Below the pieces are notes generated by a model, which saw nothing but the letters and a program-made list of their open reading frames with translations, made no database searches and was not told the DNA's origin. 64,000 bases of DNA from Pleurostoma richardsiae (Eukaryota > Ascomycota > Sordariomycetes > Calosphaeriales > Pleurostomataceae). The stretch spans positions 1,240,001 through 1,304,000 of the forward strand of contig JANBVO010000003.1 in assembly GCA_030052745.1 (NCBI GenBank). Direction: 5' to 3'. Numbering within the stretch: position 1 is the stretch's first letter; each line of letters begins with the position of its first letter. Positions 36,007 to 47,253 of this stretch are shown here, in pieces. The translations under genes and the position numbers were made by a program.

Positions 36007-37321
36007 ATGGATCACAGAGCAAAGGTAAGGAATTCTTCGCATTGCTCAAGAGACAGACTTACATCCCGACTGTGTCTGCTCAGCTCAAGTGAGTTGTTGC
36101 AATCATAAGCGGGAGATACGTTCACATGACCGGTCTCCTGGCACCCCACGATCCCGTCCTCATTTCACGGCCAGATGGCAACAGTCCTCTCACGGGAAGG
36201 CTGACTTTCTGATATAGAAGCGGAAGCTCGCAGATGATGGAGAGGGCACTGATGCTGAACCCATCAAGCCTGCAAGGTATCAACCGATGGAAGCGAGAGA
36301 ATGGACGGTCTCGGTGGCTATCCCTGGCAGTCTAATCGCAGAGTAAGAGCGCCATGGATGTCTCACATATATAAGATAGTACTGATTGCTGTGCAGCTGC
36401 AAATCTGCCGAGCAGAGAATGGTGAGCCCCGGCCGTATTGCTAGGGCGTTAGCGGTCTTCTCTGTGGACGAGGTTGTGGTATATGACGACAGCCCGACTA
36501 GTTCACGGCCACCTGCCGTGGACCGGGAGCGTTATACCGGCGACATTGACCCATGCCACTACATCACGCATGTACTCTCCTACCTCGAGACGCCTCCCTT
36601 CATGCGGAAAGCATTATTCCCGCTTCACCCCAACCTGAGGTCGGCAGGGTTCCTCCCGAATCTCGACATGCCTAACCATCCCCACAAGGATGAGTGGATG
36701 CCCTATCGTGAAGGCATCACAACATCTGGCAAACCCGCAACAGGCAAAGGGTAAGTAGCACAAGAGGCCTAATTCGCCTGATTGCATCTAGCACATCTAA
36801 TATGCGATAGGACTCTCGTCGATGTCGGGCTAAGGCAGCCCGTATCAATCGATGACAAGATACCCCCGAACACGCGCGTTACTCTCCAAATCTCAGAGGA
36901 CAACACGGCCGAGCCAGTCAACCCTGCTACTCCGCGGGTAGAGGCTGGCTACTACTGGGGCTACAATGTGCGGAACGCCAGTTCCCTATCTGCCGTCCTC
37001 ACTGAGAGTCCTTTTGAGGGCGGCTATGATATTAGCATCGGAACTTCAGAACGGGGTATACCCGCCTCCCAGGCGTTCCCTTCTACGGGAACTGTGAACT
37101 TTAGCCATCTCATCATATTCTTCGGAGGACCTCGGGGACTTGAATTTGCGGCTATGAACGATTCGGACCTCAGTGAGATGGGCATCAGTGGCGGGCGGAC
37201 GAAGGAGCTGTTCGATCACTGGGTCAACATCCTCCCCAACCAGGGCAGCAGAGGTATAAATACCGACGAAGCCGTCTTCATAGCCTTGACCGAACTGAGA
37301 AGGCTGTGGGAAGCAACTTAG
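36007..37321 (+). CDS. SPOUT-class RNA methyltransferase (C9orf114/SPOUT1, YGR283C/YMR310C family)
   Basis: Exons 36007-36024, 36218-36342, 36397-36750 and 36811-37321 join to 1008 nt, 335 aa. The first strand of the catalytic fold reads WTVSVAIPGSLIAD and is followed by GRIARALAVFSVDEVVVYDD, the signature of the Methyltrn_RNA_3 family. The C-terminal trefoil-knot segment reads FSHLIIFFGGPRGLEFA, where the S-adenosylmethionine pocket is expected, and ends LPNQGSRGINTDEAVFIALTELRRL, matching the family's G-x-R-T/I-x-T-E-E ending. The central part holds an OB-like insertion (VDVGLRQPVSIDDK). The human homologue methylates 28S rRNA; the yeast relatives are nuclear. Exon 1 is only 18 nt and intron 1 is 193 nt, so the first exon is the least certain part. 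Confidence 0.88.
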
Positions 37322-40300
37322 GCCGGAAGAACTCACACAACGACTTCACGGCACGTCTATACTAAGATACCCAGAGAATCTATGGCCACGTCAGCATGCA
37401 ACTGGTCGTCGTTACCGTCTTCCGCCTCTGTTTGCCCGGATTAAAGAGAAGGGTGGGACGTAGCGAAAGTCAACTTGTGCTATGGAATGGTAGAGATACG
37501 TCTGGTATCGACCGGCGGGAGGAGATGCCTACTTCTACGAACTGGGGACACCGAAGAGAGAGGCGGCTCGATGGAAGAGTGCAGGAGGTTGGCGATCTAG
37601 GAAAAGGCGCCACCTCCGAGAAGTTGGCAGTCACGACTGGTCTGTGTTTTGTCTGTCGTTCGACCTCTAGCCGCCTAGTACGCAGCAGATGTGTCTCCCC
37701 TCTGGTGGAGGGGTTGCTACCTTTCGCGCCGTTCAGCTTCTAGCCTTCAGGAGGTCAAGGGACGTGCCACGAAATGTGGAACAATATGCCCGTCAAACGC
37801 TTTGCAAAGACAGAATGAGCGTCTGCGAAGTCGCCAGTCTCACAAAGAGAATCGCCTTTGGGAGGGCTGCTGCTCGAAAGTGATATGCATCAGGGCTTTC
37901 TGCAAATGATCACAGGCTCCTCCAATATGTCTTCTCAGTCCAGATGCGTGATAAGTCATATACATAAGGTGAACAAGCCTACAAACACAGCCAACAATAT
38001 AGGTATATTGAACCTTGTGGGGAAATTAAGGTGACAAAAGATCTACTGTGAGTCGCTTCCAGGTTGGGGGATCTCCTGACTAGATATCAGTAGCAGCCCA
38101 GCTAAACGCCTGGGCATTGATACTGCTTTCCTCGATATCGCCCTGGCAATGCACGCTCTTCTGCAGGAGTATGTCAGTTCGAAAGCAATGATTCTTGAGA
38201 GCAGATGTTAGGATCCGTGGTCCGATATCAACAGAAGGAAGTGCTGCCAACCGGTCTGCCAGGCGTGCTCGAATACTTCCTTCAGGACAGAGGCGAAGAC
38301 TCCAGGCACTGGCCAGTCACATATCGGCTTCCATTTTGATTCGAGAGCTCCGGATTTGGCTCCGGCCCCGAGAGCATCTCTTCCTGGCATGGCTGAGTGG
38401 GAAATGTTTTTGAGCTAGAGGGCAATGAAATCACAGGAGCCATTGAAAGCGGCTTTCTGACTCGGGAGAGGTGTGTCCAAATGCAGTTGGCCTGGGGCTA
38501 GCTCTTAACGCTCTCTGGGGAGCTTCCACATGGTACTGTCATGTATGACGATCGCTGTCGCAGGCCATTTGAAGTTGTCTACTATCTCGGGAATTCGAGA
38601 CTGCTTGCTTGCTAGACAGCTTGTCTGCTAACCCTCTGGCTGGATATGTTGTTGCATGACAGGTCATGACAAAAGATAATGGCCGTCACCCTCCTACCAT
38701 AACCGCCTACGTCCATTGCCAGATTCTGACGGTTCGGAGGGGCAGATTAGGCATTAGGAAAAGGGGAAGTATGCCTTATATCTGTCAGATTATTTCCGGG
38801 GAGGTTTGAAATATTTCCGTGAGTATTGAGTGAACAAAGTGGATTAGATACCTACGTGATGGCATTTCCCCTTGTCACGACCTGCACGGTTCTTGACTGT
38901 CACTTGGCTGAGGCGCAACCGTAGCACTCACTGCTGCTCATTTCAGGCGTTGAAGCTAACATGTAACGACCAATCTGAAGCAAGTATACTTGGCCGCGGC
39001 AGCGTCATACTTTGAGGAGTCCGACTCCAGACTCTAGGGACATGTCTCCCAGACGGAAGTAGTCCCGCAGCCGAGTCTCTCGTGTGCCACAGCTCTCTGC
39101 CGATCGGACCCTTTGCATGCAATCCAGCAAGGGTTGGGATCCATAGTCCTACCATAGTATGTACAGAGCACCACCGCCTTTACTTAACGTCATGTACCGC
39201 TCTTGCATGGAGTTCCGCCCGTTCCGCATGCTAAAAAGGTGTTGTTATTAGACGCAATAGACGATCCAGTATATTGGGACGTCAACGTCGAAGGTGGTCA
39301 TGGAGTCGTGACCTATCGTGTCGCTGACACCGACAGATTGACCATCGAAGCAGTACGGAGTAGCAGAGATGAGATGAGGCCATTGTCATCCGTACGGCAT
39401 CACAAGAGAAGGACTCGAACGCGGAGCACGGGGTACTGTCCTGAACGTTCGTAGAGGGGTGCAGATCTTAGCTCATGACGTTAGGAATGGAGGTTATGAA
39501 CTCAAAATTCCACAGTCAATCGGTTTGTCTGGGAGTGATCCGTGCATACGTAGGTACCCTGGTACCTACAGTAACTACTATATGGTAGACTTGGTAGAGA
39601 AAGCCACGACCTGCTCAGCTGGCTGTGGCGGCGCCGGCAGCGTGGCTTGCCCTAGTCATGTTTTAGCGCCATGTACTTTGGACGGAGGGACAAGGGAAGT
39701 CTTTGGCGCTAGGCCCAGAAGAGGAGCTTCCTAGTGGGCCGTTTTGGGTAGCCATGTCGTCATCGCCCGATCGCCCAGGCCGGCAGCCGAAAAGAATGTC
39801 ATGTCACAAGGACAACACCCCAGGATGCCGTGCGTCACTCCAGGCCAACTCTTGTGGCTGTGATTGTACCCGACGCACTCCGTGGGCACTGCGTCGTAAC
39901 TTCCAGACCGTGAGCGAGCCTTCGCTCCGCTTCAAGAGAAGCTCAGCTTCCACCCTCACCCCACCGCCCATTGCGCACCCCACCGGCCAGCATAATCGGT
40001 GTGCTACTGCTGCCGCTGCTGCTGTGCTGCTGTCATTGACTCGCTTGCCGGCAGACCCCAGTCCAAGGTATATTTCTTGCCTGCGTGCCATTCCCATCCC
40101 TCCCTTTTCCTGCCTTCCCTCTTTTCCCTCCATCTCTTCCTTGTGTGACTGGTGGCCTCAACCTTGCGAAGCGCATGCAATAATATCTAATCCTAAGCTA
40201 AGGGATCCTCGATCGACGAATACCATCTGCCGCCGCGGCAACAGAGACCAGCAGTTCCCGACCCTCCGGCAAATCCGTCGCAAACCACCATAAGCTAGGG

Positions 40301-40506
40301 CGTCGCGGTGAGACATCCGTCCACGTCTGGACTTAAGGTATGTCGCTGCCGTAGCTACCGCATTAAGTCGTCTTCCGGCTGCTTTTACCCGATCAAATAT
40401 TGACGGTTGACCATGTAGGAAATCAATTTCTGCGATAGCACATACTTTATTAGCTGCTCGACGCCTCGACTAACCTCGTATAAGCCGCCTTCGGAAAGCC
40501 GACACC
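37322..40506. other. intergenic, 3.2 kb
   Basis: No supported gene. The last 600 nt before the SUR7-type gene are rich in C and T with CTG runs and probably form its promoter and leader. The centre (38-39.6 kb) shows short frames and no motifs. Confidence 0.5.
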
Positions 40507-41465
40507 ATGGCGCTCAGTCGTAAGTTGCATCGGCATTGCCTGCAATTTCTTGTCGCATTTGCTGACATTGACGTCCTCTAGATGCGACGCTCGGCCTCAC
40601 GTCGATGATCTTCCTAGCAGGATCCCTCGTCCTGCTATGGTTCGTCATCCTTTCCGGCGTCACAACAACCACGCCGCTCGACAAGACGTACTTCCTTCGA
40701 GCCAATACACTCGGCATAACAGGCGCTCGAGATGTTTCGCAATGGACGTACTTCCACATCTGCAGTCCCGGCAACGTTGACTGCACGGGCGCGAGCCCTG
40801 CCATGCCGTTCGGCCATGCGTGGGCTTCCAACCCAGTTGGTGCGCCCAGCGAGCTTGTTGGGTAAGTCCGTCGCGATATCCAACCCTGAGAAATTTTCCC
40901 AATTGGAGGATCGGGAGGTGCAGAAACAGGCTGCTGACACGGGATATCCGCAGAAAATACGGCAACCACACGACCAATCACTACTATTGGTACATGTGGC
41001 GCTTCGGCTGGGTGTTCTTCCTGATCTCCCTTTTCTTCATCGTCTGCGCCTTCTTCACCAGCTTCCTCGCATGCCTGGGCCGTCTCGGCTCGGCGTTGGC
41101 TGCTCTGACCTCCCTGGTCGCCCTGGTCTTCTATTCCGTTGCCGTCTCTCTCATGACGTAAGTTCGCCTTGGGTCATTCTGTATCGACTACGCGAAACTA
41201 ACGTCGATTGACTATCAGTGCGACGTTCGTCAAGGCCCGTAATGCCTTCCACCATGCTGGAAGATCGGCTTCTCTCGGCCGCTATGCCTTCGGGTTCAGC
41301 TGGGGCGCTTGGGCTGCTCTTTTCATTGCCACGCTGCTCTTCTTCGTCGGAATCGGCTTCAAGAATGGCGACAACGTCAACAGCCGGAGGGGCTGGGGAA
41401 GGCGTCGCAGTACCAGGAGCACGCGATCTTTCGATGCCCGGCGTGTTAAGGACGACTACTCGTAA
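40507..41465 (+). CDS. SUR7/PalI family plasma-membrane protein
   Basis: Exons 40507-40519, 40582-40861, 40954-41157 and 41219-41465 join to 744 nt, 247 aa. There are four hydrophobic helices: TSMIFLAGSLVLLWFVIL, WVFFLISLFFIVCAFFTSFL, AALTSLVALVFYSVAVSL and WGAWAALFIATLLFFVGI. The extracellular loop between helices 1 and 2 has the paired cysteines YFHICSPGNVDC, typical of the Sur7/PalI group, and NHTTNHYYWYMWRFG leads into helix 2. The C-terminus is Arg/Ser-rich and ends RRVKDDYS. Such proteins mark eisosomes or act in ambient-pH and cell-wall signalling. The final TAA overlaps a good donor (GTAAGG); splicing of a 55-nt intron would extend the protein to 41561. Confidence 0.87.
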
Positions 41466-44400
41466 GGGTTTATGTCGGGTGAGAAGGAGACTAACAGGGT
41501 GGGAATTGTTGTGCAGTTCCAAAGACATGGAAGAATGGAGGGTGCGATATCTAATGGGGTGATCAGAGGCGGGCGAAGATGAAGACAGCCATTACATCTT
41601 CCTGTATTCGTGTATCGCTACGACGCATTTGAGGAAGTAATACCGCCACAGCTGTCAATTATTAGGTACCTTAGTCAATTGACTGTCTAATCAAACACCT
41701 TCCGTCTCCAAACATGTCTGAAGGCCGGGGATAGACGCGCATATGTCTGAAGAGAATGGTTTCCAACCATGGCTACTTGCCTACTGGCTGCTTGCTTTCT
41801 GCAATGCACCCTCCTATTGACAGTAATTAGAGTCAAGTAGACCGTGGCAAGCAAGTTTTCAGCTTGCTTTAAGGGGAAACATGACCATCTGTGACTCCTC
41901 ACCAAACGCTAGAAACAAGCTCGAGCTCCCAAACCCTGTTTTGGCTCAATTAAAACAGTGTATATCTTCGCATTGATAGCTTATATAAAGCCAGCATCGC
42001 AGCTAATTCGAAAATTTCTATCCAGCTTTTCTTCGTGACGCCGCCGACCAGTCCAAGAGATGGAAAAGGGGCCCGGCGAGAGGGTCACGACCCTTTTCCG
42101 AAGGGGAGAGACCCCGTCTAGATCTTCACAGCAACGACGTTGATCGTCTCACATCAGGGCTCCATACTAGGATACCTGGCTTTAACATAGCCATGGGCCG
42201 TGTTTGCACTCCGGTTCTAAAAGCCGTGGCATATCGTCCCGGCTGCTACTAAATGCGTGGCATTAGCCACCGCTAGAAGACATAGCCTACACCTTGCCTG
42301 ACGCCCTCTGAGTGAAATGAACTCCTCCAGTTCATTCGCTGGACAACTTTGAGCGTCTTTCAATGTGGCTCGGCCGACTTCTCACGGACTCAGACAGAGG
42401 ATTTCATGACGCAGATGGCTAGATGAAGTCACGCATGGCATGCGCGGTTGGGCCCTCACTACTAGGACCTCAGTGACCGAATCCCAGTACTACTCACTAC
42501 TTACATACATTCAGAAGTTATTTGAATGGCTCTTGGCTCGGGCCGCGGACCCCGTACTCTTTACACCGGACATTACAGCGCCGCTTCTCTGCAATGCTGC
42601 AGAGATACCTACCGTGACCCGGATCCTCTATGCGGAACATCACAGCCGCAGCAACCTAGAGACTCTTAGGTGCCACGACAACTGGACATCCGCGGCTAAG
42701 TTAGCCCGATCACCGGTTCTGTGGCAGCCACAGGCGCCACTGGTGTGGATGAGCCTATGACGATGATGTTAGACCGCATTTCGGGGGGAAGACAAAGCAA
42801 AGCACAGGCAACATCACCACCGCCGTGGATGATTGAGGTGAAAACGCAGATGCTGGAGACAAGACTCCCTCCACAGAGGGCCAATACCTCATGATATAAG
42901 CCTGATACACGGCCGAGCATGGGAGCTGGAACCTGGCCACGGTCCTTACTATGATGGATCATCCACCGGCGATGCAGTACCTCATGAAAAACGACGCTGT
43001 GCCTAGACATCACATCCCTCGACGTGCAGGTGCTTGCAGTAGCTTCCATAGGGTATGACCTCGCGGTCATCCCCTCTTACACAGCGAAGGCAGATAGTAG
43101 TCCTGAAAACGACGCACAACTACCAAGATCCGACATCCATCTTGAAGTGCCATCAATAATGGTGCCTTTCACACACTTGGAGAATACAGAGAAAGGCCCA
43201 ATCCTCGGACGCGGACTGGGATATCTGCTCGCACGCCGCCACCGGATCAGGTCGCGGCATACAGGGGCGCATACGCCGTGCAGCGAGGCCGGTTCTTACA
43301 CAGCGCTACAGAGGTCACGGACATTGCTAACCTGCGCTGGGGTTGCCGAGCAGCCCCAGGGGCCATTACTCGTGCCTGGGTTGCGGCGCCGGCAAGTTCC
43401 TGTGTCGCTACGGAGTGGCGATTGCCATATCCTGCTGGCGGTGTGTGACAGCAATTCTTCTACGGATTGGCAAGGCTCTCTCATCCTGATTACATCTTAC
43501 AACCGAGTGTGATGATGCCCTGGAGATGGTGCCAAATCCAGGGTATAGAGTCATCTGCCGAGCAGAAAGCTGAGACCCGGGCCAGTCACCCTGCTAAGCA
43601 GGAAAAAGAGAACAACAATGCGTTGTCTGCGCTATATCATCGAACGACACAGAAGTTTGAATCCTGGTGGAGCAGGAGGTGGCATCGTGGGTAAACTAGA
43701 TCGCGACCCGGCAGATTTCTCTGAACGGGACCTTAGTGCCGTCGAGGAAGTGTACGGGACTTCAGTGTTAGAAGCACGGAGAGAAGCGTGTGTCTGCTTG
43801 AGTATAAGAATCATATGAATATGGATCAACCTGTCACGAGGAACGCGTGAATGTAGGAAAAAGACTTGGGCGGATGTTGTCGACAAATGGGTTCTGATCA
43901 CCCTACACCCGAGGGATGCGGCGAAATCGCACGTCAACACGAAAATCTAGAAGTCCAACCCACTCTTTGCTGGAACCGGGGGGTTTACGTGAGAGTGCAG
44001 ACAAGATACGTTTAATAGAGCGTCAGTATGTGTATCTAGGCCGTACATAGTATGGAGATGGGAAACCCGGATTCTAACTTGGGTTACGAGGGGTCAACAG
44101 CTGGAATCTCTCGGGGTTTTCAAGCTATCCGATATGGGCGTGCGCGTGAGCCGTGATGATGATGATGACGGAACAGGTGTAAACAGGTGCGGTGTGTGTC
44201 TCCGATATCCGAGGAGTAGAGAGACGGCTTCCACCTGTATCTTGCCCGTCACCCTGAGCCCCTCTGCCCAGATAGCCAACAGAATCTTGACTCCTGCTTT
44301 TCTGACAAGATGCCTCTCTGTCCTTTCTCTCCCCGGCCAACCATCCACATCATATTCACATCACGCATAATACAATTAAAGCAGAGAGGCACTAGGAAAA

Positions 44401-45199
44401 AGTTGGGGGAAGTTGCCCTCCAGCACCGTCTTGTATTGTCTCTTCTTCTTTTCCGTTGTCCGGTGTAAGTCTTTCCCTGTATGCAACGTTTTATGTATAC
44501 AATGACAATTCCCCTGGTAACAGGAGGTAAACAGGAGGAGCACATGATCTCGCCGCTCTCTCCTGTCAACATTCCATACCGGTGTTATGCGACGCTCGGC
44601 TTCTCTAACGCGGGGATGAAGAACTGGCAATCGGAGCCAGGGGAAGGAATTTCACCGCTCGGATAAGAAAAAGAAGGGGTTGTGCGCTGTCTTTTTGATC
44701 TACCTTTCCGGACCATCCCAAATGCGTGTACAGGGAGTCCATAAAAAACAGAGTGCCTACTACTCCAGAAACCAGCGAGAGGACGGCATGAGGCGGAGTC
44801 GGAAAACAAATGCATGGAAGGAGTAAGCAGCCGTGTATCCTGACGAGTCTTGCCTCCATGACGCCACAAATCAAGCGGCCGAAGAGGAGTATCTCGAGAA
44901 AGGAGAAAGGGGAAGATGATGTGTATAATGAGACGAGTAAAGCAAAAACAGCCGAGATAACCTCCACTCCCCATGCCATGCATGCTATGTGTATTCTTCA
45001 TATCCTTCGTATTCGTCACAAGAAGGGGGTCCAGGACACAGGACGAGGGAGATACGCCAGAGCAGGGAAGACCAGCCCGGCTCCAGTAAGCAACTCCTCG
45101 TCACTCTGCCATGCCCAGCTCAATCAGAGGTAGGAGGCGGGTAGTCGAACAGTCGTCAGTCAGGGGAAGCGCGGTGTCTCTCTGAGGAACTGCCCAGCC
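41466..45199. other. intergenic, 3.7 kb
   Basis: No supported gene. A GCTTATATAAAGC string near 41983 resembles a TATA box but nothing coding follows. Coding-like scraps occur around 43.3-43.8 kb and are listed among the rejected items. The last kilobase is the 3' flank of pbs2. Confidence 0.5.
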
Positions 45200-47253
45200 C
45201 TATATCGCCGGGCTGGACATAGGACTGACGGTATCGAGCGGAGCGGCGTGCAGCGCGGGCCTAACGGCGCCATCGGCCTTGGGCTCGAGGCCCTTCTTCT
45301 TCCGTTCAAGGGCCGCCTTGACCCATTCCGCCACTTCGGGATCGCCCGAGCCCTCGGAGCTGAGGCTCAGCTGCTTAGCCGCCGCGTCCGCGAGGTCGTC
45401 GTCAACAGCCGCTTCCTCAGCCTCAGACTCCTCAGTAATCGTTTCGGGCTTCGTCAACCCCTTGAGCCAGGGGTGCTGGAGAAGCATGGGGTAGGTGTGC
45501 CGCTTTTTGGGGTTCTTGTTTAGACAGGAACGGACGAAATCCTGCGCGATAGCCGAATAGCCTTCTTTGGGCAGGCCAGGAGGATCCCCTTCTACGATTG
45601 CCTGGGTTACGTTAGAGGTCTGAAAGAGTGCGACATGTCTGCTGGGGATTCACTTACGCTGAGTTGACTGAAGATGGTCGACGATACCTCCGGCGGATAA
45701 GGATACTTGCCCATCGCGCACTCGATGATGGTGAGGCCCAGGCTCCAGATGTCGCTCTGAACGCTGTACGTGCCGTCGGCACCGATCATATTGCCGCCCG
45801 ATATCCGCTCAGGAGCCATGTAGCTCTGGCATCCGATATTTGTCTTTGCGATGCTGGCAACAAGGTTGCCGCTGACCCCGAAATCGCAGATCTTCACCTG
45901 ACCGTTGGTATTCACGAGGATATTTGTCGGCTTAACATCGCGATGTATGATGTTGTGCTCGTCCTTCAGCGACTTCAGACCCATTATGGTGCTGTACGTG
46001 ATCTTCCTCAGGATGTTCTCAGGGATACCGCCCGCGTAGAGTTTGTCGATGGATCCGCCATCCATGTACTCTATACACATGTAGACCGCGCCCTCTTGGA
46101 AGAAGGCACCGTAGAAATCGATGATGTATGGGGAAACACACTCGTGGAGAATGACTAACTCCTTGAGAATGGTGGTGAACTTCGCCTCGTCCAATTCAAG
46201 GCGGATTTCCTTCATGGCCATTACCCTGCCAGAAGTCCCATCAGTCTTGGCTGGGGTAGGGCTGAGTGGGGATGACTCGGCAGATGAATCGTCCTTCTCA
46301 GACGCCGAACTTTGCCGGGAGACGGGCTTGAAGCCACTCAGACCTGGACCAAATCGAGGCACCTTTGGCCGTGCGTGCCGTACCTTGAAGACGGTGCCGT
46401 AGTTGCCTTTTCCCAGCTCATCAAGGACGTCGATCTCATCTAGGGATATGGAGAACTTTTGGCCGCTTGCAAAATTTACCCCGGTACGCGTGATCGTTGC
46501 TGCTCCTTCAAAGGTGATCCACCCTTTCTCTGCATCAATATAGTTCTTGAAGTCGTTGAGCTTGGAATCCCGCGAGGTGCCATTGAGTGACGGTCTCTGG
46601 GGGCCTCCGCTCATATCAGAGAGTTTCGGGGTGTTGGGCGATGGTGGTGCTCCGGGAAGACCTCCCAACTTCATCTGTCGTCTCTCGCTCAGACCCGGTT
46701 TTTTTTGGGCACTGGGCACTACAGGTGCCGATTTTGGAAACCCTGAGGGTACAGGGCGGACCATGCCTCCTCCCATGCCGGTTGGTAACCTGAGATTGCC
46801 AGGTAGGCCGCCTGGAAGCCCGCCGGGCATACCTCCCATAGGAGAAGCGGCAGGTGACGCGCCCATACCCAGTCCCGAGTTCTGCGGCGACATACCCGGC
46901 CGGCTCATCATTCCCATTCTCTGCTGCTGAAGAGCCCGCGCCTTTTGCATGAGATCCATAGGCAGGCTGTTTGCTGACGCAGTCGGCCGTCTTGCATTGT
47001 TCAGGGTACCACTCAGGCTCGAACTGGGGCTCATCAGAGTCGTATTCTGGGGGTCTGAGACGGTGCGCAAAGATGGCATCCTCTTAGGAAGGTCCGCAAC
47101 AGGTACCGAGGGAACAGAGTCGGAGGAGGAGCTGGGCGGGTCGAGAGGCGTACTGGCCTCAGAGGACTCGTCGGCGTCGGAGCCGGGGGAGGCGGGGTTG
47201 CTGTCGAGCATCTCGTCCGGCGTGGCCGGCACAGAATCGGCTGAGTCCGTCAT
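45200..47253 (-). CDS. pbs2: Pbs2/OS-5-type MAP kinase kinase of the HOG osmostress pathway
   Basis: Exons 47253-45658 and 45601-45200 join in phase 0 around a 56-nt intron, giving 665 aa. Residues 1-240 are Ser/Pro/Met/Gly-rich with docking potential. The kinase domain has the glycine loop GKGNYGTVFKV (281-291), the ATP-binding lysine in MAMKEI (Lys348), HRDVKPTN (437-444), DFGVS (457-461) and the phosphorylation site SIAKT (Ser467, Thr471) before GCQSYMAPERI. This activation loop is near identical to that of yeast Pbs2, which links the MAPKKKs to Hog1. A 45-residue Ser-rich insertion follows the glycine loop. The frame extends to a GTG at 47271, but the first ATG is 47253. The acidic tail after the kinase is also usual. 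Confidence 0.94.

Noticed and set aside
41983-41998. GCTTATATAAAGC palindromic TATA-like string (a similar one lies near 22904)
   Set aside because: No supported gene starts downstream of either, so a promoter role is not shown.
43330-43800. LGCGAGKF, like a methyltransferase loop, and DRDPADFSERDLSAVEEVYGTS, like a cytochrome P450 segment, both on the plus strand
   Set aside because: Each is an isolated short match with no flanking motifs and no splice-consistent extension. They may be scraps of dead genes but cannot be supported.
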